In this document: in pieces, positions 43,641 through 52,559 of the stretch
How positions within the stretch are numbered: position 1 is the stretch's first letter
Layout: each line of letters begins with the position of its first letter
Assembly: GCA_009602725.1 (NCBI GenBank)
Contig: WELB01000254.1
Span: forward strand, 59,373-123,372
Origin: Spirogloea muscicola
Taxonomy: Eukaryota > Streptophyta > Zygnematophyceae > Spirogloeales > Spirogloeaceae
Direction of reading: 5' to 3'
Length of the DNA stretch: 64,000 nucleotides
Made by a program: the position numbers and the translations under genes
Notes under the pieces: generated by a model
What the model was told of the DNA's origin: nothing
Seen by the model: only the letters and a program-made list of their open reading frames with translations
The model's database searches: none

Positions 43641-44300
43641 GGTGGCCTGCGCCACCCGGGCCAAGGAGCTAATTTACGCTGACCACCCGCGGGAGGACGG
43701 GTTCTTCCCGCTCGCCATCGACAACCACGGTGCGTTGGGCGCTCGGCGGCTCGAGCTGCTCCACAAGCCCTCACGACTTCGCGGCGGTCGTGTCCATTCT
43801 TTTAGGGCGGGCCTCTGCCAGTCCCTCTTCTCTCTCTGTTATGGGCGCGCAATGTCTTCTTTAGGGCGCGCCTTGCTGCCGCCTCTGGCCCTAGCCAGGA
43901 AGTAAGAAAGTGCTCGCCCATTGAGAATAGGGGCTGGATGAACTAGCCCGAAAAAGCATGAACAGAGTACGAGAAGGGGGCCAGGGGAAGCGCTAAGAAA
44001 GCGCGGCCAGGGGACCCGCTACAAGGAGACTAGTTTCTCCGACCTGCGGCTGCCTAGGGGCTACTGATAGTCTCGTAGCTACTTGATTCCCTGTATGCAG
44101 CTTTTCCCCGATTTAGCGCTTCAGCGCTTCCCCTGGCTCCTTCGAGCTTCGTTGGTTCTTATTCCTGGGCTGGCCTCTCTCAGCCACAGGAAAGAGGCAC
44201 TCGGCACAGACGCAGAAGGCAGCAGCCATAGCGCGGCCTGCACGGGCAGAGAAGAGAGGGGCTGGCTTCTGCCAGCCCCTCTCTTCTATGGGCGAGCTCT
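43640..44300. mobile_element. Mixed LINE fragments
   Basis: Plus-strand coding piece 43642-43770 (ATRAKELIYADHPREDGFF, ALGARRLELL), plus-strand tail 43790-43870, minus-strand tail 43905-44000, and a further plus-strand tail around 44100-44190. At 44250-44287 a perfect 16-bp inverted repeat (AGAAGAGAGGGGCTGG with its complement, 6-base loop) represents an extended form of the family hairpin. Confidence 0.6.
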
Positions 44301-44374
44301 TTCTCGCGGCCTGCACGCGTCTGGACTTACGGAGGACATGCACCGCCAGCTCCGCCGTGTCCGCCGACCATTCA

Positions 44375-46087
44375 GAAGAAGAAAGTGCTCGCCCATTGAG
44401 AATAGGGGCTGGAACAACCAGCCCGAAAAAGAATGAACAGAGTACGAGAAGGGGGCCAGGGGAAGCGCTAAGTAACAGAAACAAAGCTGCTACGAGACAC
44501 TCAGTAACCCCTGCTAAGCAGCCGCAGATCAGAGATGCTGGGCTCCTGGAAGTGGGTCCCCTGGCCAGAGCCAGAGGCAGCAGCGAGGGCTCTGCCGGCA
44601 CGAAGGTGCAGCGCCCGGGCCATGGACCTCTGCAGCGAGACGGCCAGGCGCATTCGATACACTTGCGCCAGCGACCCGGCTGCAGGGAAGTCAACCGGCT
44701 CCCCATGGAAGCGCCGGGCGATGGTGTGGCGGGCGAGCTGGGTGAGCAGCTCGAGCCACCGAGCGCCCAGCGCCCCATGTGTGTCGATGGCCAACGGGAA
44801 GAACTCGTCTTCCCGCGGATGATCCGCGTACTTCAGCTCTTTGGCCCGAGCAGCGCAGGCGACCGCATACCCAGCCGTGGTGGCACATTTGGCTGGGTGT
44901 GAGCGGTCATAGGCATCAGTAGTCACCACGTCCAGGAGAAGACGTGGCCCGCCGGCCTGTCGGGTGGCCACCAGGTCTACACGCCTGGCATGGAGACCGT
45001 CGGCCCTGTGCTGGATTGGCATGATTCCGGAGTGCTCTGCTGCCACGGAGAAACCAGCCTCCAACAGGATGCCATGCATTACGTCGCGGAGGCGGTCGTG
45101 GGCCGCTGTCCGCTCTCCGCCGTGGGAACAGCGCAGAACATGAGCAGCCAGCTCTCCAGGCTCGGTCCCGCGCTCGCCACACTCACATTGACGCACACCC
45201 TGGAGACATGGCGGCAGTAGGCCCAGGAGCCGGTGGACGGCACTTCGGAATACCTCGTCCGGGAGGGTGAGGGCGTCGTAGAGGGGGAGGGCCTGGAGCC
45301 ACGCCGCAGCCCCCGGGGAAGAGGCCGAGTGGAGTCTCGCGCGCCCGCGCAAGTCGGCCTCGGGGAGCTGGAGCACGGCGGTGGTGTAGGCGGCCTTGTC
45401 GACCACTGCCGCGATGCGCGCTTGGACGCGCAAGTCGGCGGTGTGCGCGAGGTGCGCAAAGGATACCGCCTGGCCGGCCAGGTCCGGGTGCGCCGCGAGC
45501 AGCTCCTGGTGGGCGGAGCGAAGCGACACCTGGAACGGCAGCGGGCCCATGTCGACCTCCGCCACCGCCTGCTCCAGTGCCCGCCGGCCGTGGACCAAGA
45601 AGCGCTGGGCCACGGAGGCGGCAGTCTGCGCCCAGCTGCCGAGGTATGCCGCCCGGCAAGAACGAGCGAGCGGGCGCAGGCCGAGACCACCGTGGCTGAG
45701 GGGTAGCGCCCTCTGGTGGATAGCTGCTGGCGACTGGAGGAAGCCCTGGTGGCGGACCAGGGCCGCCAAGCTCGCCACCATGCTTGCATCGAAATCTGCA
45801 TACGCTGCCAACGCCCCAGGGGACGGCGGAGTGGCCCGCGTCAGGTACTGGGGCCGCTGCCCAATGGCCCTGGTCAACATGGCCAGCGATAGTTGCATGT
45901 CGTCCAGCTCGGGAAGCCGGGCCGCAGGCTGAAGGTGCTCCGCCAGGCGGGCTCCATTCCCCCGCTCCAGCCCTTGTCCTTTCTTTTTGGCTGGCCTCTC
46001 ACAGCGCAAGTACGCCGACCACCCCGCTGGAGAGAAGGCGCGCGGGGGCGCATGAAATGAACGGGAGGCCAATTCAAGCCAATACAT
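44375..46087 (-). mobile_element. LINE (non-LTR retrotransposon), longest copy, C-terminal half
   Basis: Minus-strand frame 46087-44501 (528 codons, uninterrupted) followed by its 3' UTR, hairpin and GTGCTCGCCCATTGAG end (to 44375). In order: a segment like the thumb region after reverse transcriptase (LDDMQLSLAMLTRAIG, HGGLGLRPL), a zinc-knuckle-like CECGERG..AAHVLRCSHGGER..AHDRLRD, a restriction-endonuclease-like patch (RADGLHARRVDLVATR then GGPRLLLDVVTTDAY), and a conserved tail (AIDTHGALGARWLELL, AAGSLAQVYRMRLAVSLQRS, LHLRAGRALAAASG). The arrangement resembles C-termini of LINEs with a restriction-like endonuclease. The catalytic reverse transcriptase domain is missing: the copy is 5'-truncated, with an older tail fused at its left part (about 45950-46010). 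Being open for 528 codons, it is probably among the youngest copies. Confidence 0.8.
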
Positions 46088-46110
46088 TGTTCAGGCAGTC
46101 TAGGGCAACC
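46035..46110 (-). repeat. Short dispersed repeat (reverse GAACAATGTAT type)
   Basis: On the plus strand: GGAGAGAAGGCGCGCGGGGG, GCATGAAATGAA, CAATTCAAGCCAATACATTG and TTCAGGCAGTCTAGGGC. It is the best-preserved reverse copy in the window. Confidence 0.65.
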
Positions 46111-46129
46111 TAAATAAGAATTCATAACA

Positions 46130-47215
46130 CAGAGATGGAGATGAATTCGCGGCCCCTGGCGATTGATGTGCACGGGGACTTTTGGCAGCGCTGGCTGGAT
46201 CTTCTCCAGCGCCTTGCCGGCAGGCCATCGACCGGCGGCCGGGTCAGCAGAGGGAGGATATTCGTGTGTTTGAAATGAATAAAGAAAAGGCCAAATGGCC
46301 TTTCAGCCTCTTCCCCTGTGGCGGCGGCGTGTTTAACTGCGCTCCCACTCTACGCAGGAAGCGCGGCCAAATTGACCGGTGGCTGGGAAAGGCCAGCCCA
46401 AAAGAATGGACAAAGTCTGAGGGAGCCTGAGTGCGAACGACTAGGACTAAGACATCAGCCAGGGAACGCTCTCTACGCAGCACTCACCATGCCCGACGAA
46501 GGTCTACAGAACGGCGGTCCACCGGCTCTTGGGCCTCCTCCCTCCATGCCTCGTGGGCGTCACTCAGTGCGAGTGCGGTGCCCGTCATGCCGACCCTGCG
46601 GAGCTGCTGCGCTTATGCTCCGTTGCGCGCACGGCGGCGAGCGGACCGCTTCCCACAATCTCCTGCGAGATGGTACGCAGGGGGTTTTTATCCAGCTGGG
46701 CGCGGACGGCCAGCCCATGCACGGCGCGTCGACCTGGTCGCCATCCCGCCCGGCGGTGGTCCCCGCGTCATCGCCGATGTGGTGATAACTGACTGCTTCG
46801 ACTCCGCCCATCCCACCAGATCGGCGTCGTTTACAGGGCACGCGGCCGGCCAGGCGGCCCGGGGGAAGGAGCGACAGTATGCCGACCACCCGGTTGGTGA
46901 TGCACTCGCGGCCCTGGCCATTGATGTGCGCGGGGGCTTCGGCAGCCGCTGGCTGGATCTCCTCCAGCTGCTTGCCCGTCAGGCCATTGATCGGCGGCCG
47001 GGTCTGTCAGGGGCGCTGCCGGCTTCAACGCCGCCGGTTCGCTCGCCTTGATCTTCCGCATGCGCCTGGCGGCATCGTACCAACGCTCCCTTGCCCACGC
47101 AGTCCGCACGCGCGCTGGACGTGCTCTGGCCGCCGCCTCCCGGTCTCGGCGAAGTGCCTCCTTCCCGGCAACGAGCTACTCCGACCTGATGTTCCTCACT
47201 CGCGGGTACTGAGCT
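46130..47215 (+). mobile_element. LINE C-terminal region, plus orientation, decayed
   Basis: Two plus-strand pieces. At 46140-46240 there is a short coding end (PLAIDVHGDFWQRWLDLLQRLAG), then a minus-strand tail 46360-46425. From 46470 to 47212 the zinc-knuckle region (CECGARHADPAEL), endonuclease-like patch (RRVDLVAIPPGGGPRVIADVVITD), YADHPVGDALAALAIDVRG and the terminal YSDLMFLTRGY with stop are recognisable but spread over frames. It is a third subfamily, with about the same domain order as 44501-46087. Confidence 0.65.
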
Positions 47216-48370
47216 TCCCTTGTGTGTTGTCGTCTTTGGTAGTGTAGTCCTTTTTCGGCACCTCTTTCTTTGGCTTTGGAGATTGTCCATTCTTGTTTTT
47301 GGGCTGGCTTTGCCAGCCCCTCTTCTCTGTGGGCGAGCACTTCTTCCGGCAGGCCATTGACCGGCGGCCGGTTCAGCCGGGGGAGGATTCTCGTGTATCT
47401 GAAACCAATAAAAGGCCAACTGGCCAAGCCGGGGGAGGTGCCCGCCTTCATCGTAGCCGGCTCGTTGGCGCAGGTGTGCCGCATGCGGTTGGCGGTCTCG
47501 TTCCTGCGCTCCCAATGTCCATTCTTTTCTGAGCGGGCTTTGCTAGCCCCTCTTTTTTCCATGGGCAAGCCCTTCCATCGAAGAAGGGCTCGCCCATTGA
47601 GGAGAAGAAGGCTCGCCCATATAGAAAGAGGGGCTGGCAAAGCCAGCCCAAAAAGAATGGACAATGTCCAAAGCCGAAGAATGAGAAGCCGAGGAAGGAC
47701 TCCTCTACTCTACCAATCACGACAACATACTAGGGAAGCTCAGTACCCGCGAGTGAGCAACATCAGGTCCGAGTAGCTCGAGGCAGGGAAGGAGGCACTC
47801 CGCCGAGACCCGGAGGCCGCGGGCTGGAAAAAGCCAGCCCAAAAAAGAACAAACAAAGTACGAGAAGGTGCCAGGGGCAGCACTAAGAAAAACTAGCACA
47901 AAGAGAAACTAAGCAGCTACGAAGCACTCAGTAACCCCGCGCTGGCCAGGGGACCCACTTCCAGGAGCCCAGCATCTCTGATCTGCGGCTGCTTAGCAGG
48001 GGTTACTGAGTGTCTCGTAGCAGCTTTGTTTCTGTTACTTAGCGCTTCCCCTGGCCCCCTTCTCGTACTCTGTTCATTCTTTTTCGGGCTGGTTGTTCCA
48101 GCCCCTATTCTCAATGGGCGAGCACTTTCTTCTTGCTAAGCAGCCTCAGGTCAGAGAAACTGGGTTCCGTGAAGCGGGTCCCCTGGCCAGAGCCAGAGGC
48201 AGCAGCGAGGGCTCTTCCGACACGCAGGTGCAGCGCGCGGGCCATAGACCGCTGCAGCGAGATGGCCGAGCGCATGCGGTACACCTGCGCTAGCGACCCG
48301 GCTGCATGGAAGTCCACCGGCTCCTTCTTCTCAAGGAAGCGGCGAAGGAATCGTCCCAAGGCTTAGTCCA
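47216..48370. mobile_element. LINE tails and coding remnants, both orientations
   Basis: Plus-strand tail 47216-47345; coding remnant 47350-47510; tails 47515-47575 (plus) and 47580-47700 (minus); minus-strand tail 47820-47935; plus-strand tail 47940-48130 with the complete ORF end, UTR, hairpin and CAATGGGCGAGCAC; minus-strand coding end 48133-48345 (AAGSLAQVYRMRSAISLQRS, LHLRVGRALAAASGSGQGTR). Several fragments meet head to head. Confidence 0.6.
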
Positions 48371-48534
48371 GGACGGGCGGGCGTAGCCCCGCACCTGGGC
48401 GGGCCCACTTGCCTGGCAAGCCGCTCGCCCGCCACCTGGACGGGCCACTTGTCCATCAAGCGGCTAGCGGTCATGTAACGCTAACGGCACCGTGTGGCAC
48501 GACCAAATGGCTGGATCGTTACACTAGCTGTGTG

Positions 48535-48765
48535 GCTTTTGTCCATTCTTTTTGGGCTGGCTTTGCCAGCCCCTCCTCTCTATGGGCGAGCTCTTTCTCT
48601 GTGGGCGAGCACTTTCTTCTGCTTTGCCAGCCCCTCTTTTATATGGGCGAACAATTTCTTTGCTTCTCACAGCCACCAGTCAAATTGGAAGCGCTGTTTC
48701 TTTTGGGCTGGCCTCTTACAGCCAACAGTCAATTTGGAAGCGCTGTTCGTTTCCCGCACTCGCAC
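48535..48765 (+). repeat. Array of four LINE tails in tandem
   Basis: After one TTTGTCCATTC leader come four hairpin/end modules: GCCAGCCCC..TATGGGCGAGC (48556-48595) with an extra GTGGGCGAGCAC, GCCAGCCCC..TATGGGCGAACAA (48623-48660), CACAGCCACCAGTCAAATTGG (48666-48690) and GGGCTGGCC..CAACAGTCAATTTGG (48703-48740). Only the ends repeat, not the ORF. Confidence 0.65.
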
Positions 48766-48789
48766 TGCAGCACGCCTAGCAGACAGGGC

Positions 48790-49330
48790 GGAAGAAAGTG
48801 CTCGCCCATTGAGGATAGGGGCTGGAAAGGCCAGCCCAAAAAAGAATGAACAAAGTACGAGAAGGGGGCCAGGGGAAGCGCTAAGAAAAACTAGCACACA
48901 CAGAAACAAAGCAGCTACGAATCACTCAGTAACCCCTGCTAAGCAGCCGCAGATTAGAGATGCTAGGCTCCTGGAAGTGGGTCCCCTGGCTAGAGCCAGT
49001 GGCAGCATCGAGGGCTCTGCCGGCACGAAGGTGCAGCGGGGAAGCCCGACAGAAAGAAGTGGCTCTCCCAATGGGGGGCAAGGGCTGTGAAAAGCCAGCC
49101 CGAACAGAATTGACAAAGGTTCGAAGGGGCCAAAGGATGGAGGGGCCTAAAAACGCTATGTCAGGACGGGTATAGGATGGGCCACTCAGTAGCTACGGGT
49201 GAGGAGCCTCAAATCTGACAGACTAGCTGCCGGAAAGCTATCCCCCTGACGAAAGAGAGAAGCCAGAGGATGCAGCGAGAAGAGCAGGGCCAGCACGCAG
49301 AGGAAAGGCATGGGCCATGGACCGCTGGAG
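48790..49330 (-). mobile_element. LINE tails and coding end
   Basis: Minus-strand tail 48790-48925 with the ORF end at about 48926-49035, joined at about 49045 to a second tail with the variant AATGGGGGGCAAGGGCTG end, then a further coding end to 49330 (SLQRSMAHAFPLRAGPAL). Three fragments of different subfamilies are fused in series. Confidence 0.6.
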
Positions 49331-49619
49331 GGAGATTACCAGACGCATGCAGTGGACCTGGGCCCGAAAGGCTTGGGAAAGGCTTGGGAACGGTTTGGGA
49401 CGGAGAAAGGAGCTTGTAAAGAGAGAGAATCCGATTCTTCCGGTTTGGGCTGGCATTTCCCAGCCACTGCCGTACACTGGAAGAGCATGTTGTTGGAAAA
49501 CAAGCACACAGAGAAACAAAGCAGCTACGAATCACTCAGTAACCTCTGCTAAGCAGCTGCAGGTCGGAGATGCTAGGCTGTGGAGGGGAGCGTAGGGGCG
49601 GATGCCCTCTCATGGAAGC

Positions 49620-50155
49620 GTCATTCTCTCGCTTTCAGACCTTGTTCATTGGGCTGGCTTCTCACAGCCACTGCTGTTGGAAGTACTCGGACCACCCGGT
49701 GGGAGACGAATTTGTTTCACTGGCAGTCGACGTGCACGGAGCCTTTGGCTCGAAATGGCTTGACTTGCTCCACCGCCTGGCGCGGCGTGCAGCGGCCCGC
49801 CGCCTCGGGCAGCAGGGCGAGCAGCCCGGCTTCAGCGTCGCCGGGTCCCTCGCACAAGTCCTCCGTATGCGGTTGGCCGTCTCGATGCAGCGGTCCCTTG
49901 CCTTCGCGGTTCACTTGCGCGCAGGCCGAGCTTCGGCGGCGGCCTCCGGCTTCCGTCAGGGCGACGTCTTTCCGCCAGCTAGCTACTCAGACTTGCATCT
50001 CCTGACTAGGAGGTTACTGAGCGTTCCCTGGCTGATGTCTTAGTCCTAGTCGTTCGCACTCAGGCTCCCTCAGACCTTGTCCATTCCTATGGGCTGGCCT
50101 TTCCCAGCCACCAGTCAATCTGGCCGCGCTTCTTCTGTCAACCTGGAAGCGCTTT
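49620..50155 (+). mobile_element. LINE 3' end, plus orientation
   Basis: The coding end is open from about 49680 to 50025 (YSDHPVGDEFVSLAVDVHGA, FGSKWLDLLHRLARRA, GSLAQVLRMRLAVSMQRSL, HLRAGRASAAASGFRQGD, YSDLHLLTRR). The 3' UTR (CTTGTCCATTCCTATGGGCT), hairpin and CAGTCAATCTGGCCGCG end follow, finishing by 50155, directly before the ribokinase remnant. Confidence 0.75.
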
Positions 50156-50269
50156 TGAGAATGCCATCTCCACCCTGCTCCATGCTGGCCCGCCAGCTCC
50201 GCCTCACGCGGCTGCTCACCCCGCCTGCGCCGCCGCCGCCCCGCCGCCGCCGTCGCAGCGCGGCNCGCC

Positions 50270-52147
50270 GCCGCCAACGGCACGCTGCCCGGCGGCAAGG
50301 GCGCCAACCAGGCCGCCGCGGCCGCGCTCCTCGGCTAGCCCACCTTCCTCGTCGGCAAGGTGGGCCCTCTGCCGCTACCGCTGCCCGCCTGCTCGCGCCG
50401 CTCCATCGTCCTGCCCGGCGGGATACAACCAAGCAGGGGGTCGCGCCATCCTGAGACCAAGCCCAAACGTCGATCATTCGTGTGCATGCCGCCAATTCAC
50501 AGCGTCCTTTGACAATGTAGTTGCTGGCAGGTGGGCGAGGACTCGCTCGGCGCAGACCTTGTGGAGGCACTGGAGGCCCGCGGCGTGCGCACCGACCACG
50601 TCGTCGCCGTGCCGGGCTGCTCCACGGGTCACGCCGTTGTGCTACTGCAGCCGGGCGGCCAGAATTCCATCATCATCGTGAGCGGGGCCAACAAGCACTG
50701 GCCGCCGGCAACGGAGGACAGCGCCAGTGTGCTAGGTGCGGCCGTCCAGAGCCTCCTGGCCGGCTCGGCTGCCGTGCTGCTGCAGCGTGAGGTGCCGGAG
50801 CACGTGAATCTTGAGGTTGCCAAGGTGAGCGCCGCGAGCATGTGGTCCACTTGTGGGTCACCCTATACTCTCCGACCCTCGACACCCATTCTTCGGTTGC
50901 CAGTCTCCATGTTTGCTCCTCCTCCCTCCTCCTTACATCTTCTTCCTCCCCCCCCCCCCTTCACTCTCTCTCGCTTCCCCACCTCCCTCCTTCCTGTTCT
51001 CCTCCAACCTCTTCCAAGGCCCGAAGTCATCGTATCCCCTCCTCGGGCCCTCCCTCCCTCCCCTACCTCCCTATGCTCTCCCTTCCTGCTTCCCTGTCTT
51101 CACTTACTCCCCCTCCCTTGCCCTCAACTCATACAACCTCTTGGACACACTCTTCCTCCTCTCTTCTCACCCTCCCTTCTTTCTGGGGCTCACGCCGTTG
51201 TCTTGCTGACTCTCTCACCCTCAGCAATCATCACTGGTGGCTATGCCTGTGGTAGTCGGCAGGTGGCAAGTACTGCGGGCGTGCCGGTGGTGCTGGATGC
51301 AGGCGGGGAGGACGCGCCACTATCGCAAGAGCTCCTGGGTTACCTGGGGGTCCTGAGCCCCAATGAAACGGAGCTGGCGCGACTGACAGGCCTGCCCACT
51401 GAGTCCGAAGCAGACGTCCTCCAAGCAGCACGCACACTGCTGGAGAAGGTAGGGAGCCCCACACAGCAGCCAGGGCCCAATTCTCAACGAGCATGGCGCC
51501 CTCTAAACTGGGGTGCACAATCCAGTTGTTGAAGGGGTCGTACAAGAATCAAGCTTCTGACTCACACCCCATACCTATGTTTTCATACAAAACCCAACTA
51601 CATATTTACCAGCCTGGCCTGACTTGTCTCAGTCCTCACTTATGTGCTTCGCCTTTCTGGGGTTGCCTCTGTAGGGCGTGCAACAGGTCCTTGTGAAACT
51701 TGGTGAGCGGGGCTCAATCCTCGTCAAGCCGCCCGGCGACGGTGCGCCGCCCGGCGATGGCGATGCTCAGCCCCACCGCCAGGAGGCGCTCGCAGCACCG
51801 GGCGCCGTTTTTGACACCACCGGGGCTGGCGACGCCTTCACGGCCGCATATGCAGTCGGGCTTGCTGAGGGTCGAGCGGCTACTGATGCACTCCGTTTTG
51901 CAGGTGCACATGCAGCTTGCCATTGTCAGTTGACACCAGAATCTCACAACCTGTACTTCCTGACTGCTGGAAACAGCAGGTAACCCCAAAAGCTGACCTG
52001 GACCACTGTTGGATGGACGTGCCGCTGGTGGCAGCGGCAACAGCGGCACTGTGCATTCGGGCCAATGGTGCAATGACGAGCATGCCCACCCGCGAGGCGG
52101 TTGACGCACTCCTGTCATCATCAGAGGCACCAGCAACGACTTCCTAG
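50270..52147 (+). pseudogene. RBSK: Ribokinase (PfkB family), 5' end broken
   Basis: Exons: about 50270-50359, 50531-50824, 51263-51448, 51675-51903 and 52035-52147, in phase and with GT-AG ends. The protein would phosphorylate ribose with ATP; plant RBSK is plastidial. Motifs: TLPGGKGANQAAAAALLG (family signature), TGHAVVLLQPGGQNSIIIVS, GVPVVLDAGG, LSPNETELARLTGLPTES, VLVKLGERGS and the catalytic DTTGAGDAFTAA. Two defects: the signature exon has an in-frame TAG where plant relatives have Tyr (50336-50338), and the usual N-terminal VVVGSANAD strand is absent. Upstream sequence is an N (50265) in CGG-rich DNA and then a LINE end. Exons 2-5 look fully constrained, so a live gene with local assembly error cannot be excluded. 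Confidence 0.8.
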
Positions 52148-52559
52148 CACATTCCTGGTGTTCATCCTTGCAATCTCACGTGGAAGCCATTGATTCGTTA
52201 CCGACGTACTATATAGGATTGCTAACAATAACGTTGTTGCAATGCTAAATAGTGACCTCCCTCCGCCACAACTTTGGAGCTTGTGGAACTCAAGCTTTTG
52301 CAAGAGACCGACTGAGTTGGCAAATCCTTGAATGCGCTTTGGTTTGGATGCTGGTGGCAGACTGCAACAACGTTCAGACGTGCTAGTCCAACATCCCCGC
52401 TTGCTCCTCGTCCAGGTGGAGCAAGGCTTCATGCACGCAGGTGTACTTGCGATCAAGAGCACTCCTGCGATACTTGGACAGGCAAGACAGCCGCAGAAGA
52501 GCCACACTCTTCTTGGCGCAAGCCAAGGCTGCTTGAAGAGGCTGGAGTAGCGAGGCGCC

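Noticed and set aside
46318-47051. Two long plus-strand frames as a host gene
   Set aside because: Both contain pieces of the LINE zinc-knuckle and endonuclease-like region, so they are a decayed LINE copy.
36274-50160. Repeated hairpins and spaced direct repeats as a CRISPR-like array
   Set aside because: The spacing is irregular, units are LINE 3' ends with coding remnants, and the genome is eukaryotic.
50077-50454. 125-codon plus-strand frame at the ribokinase 5' end
   Set aside because: It is arginine-rich and in a different frame from the GGKGANQ signature; it reflects CGG-rich composition.
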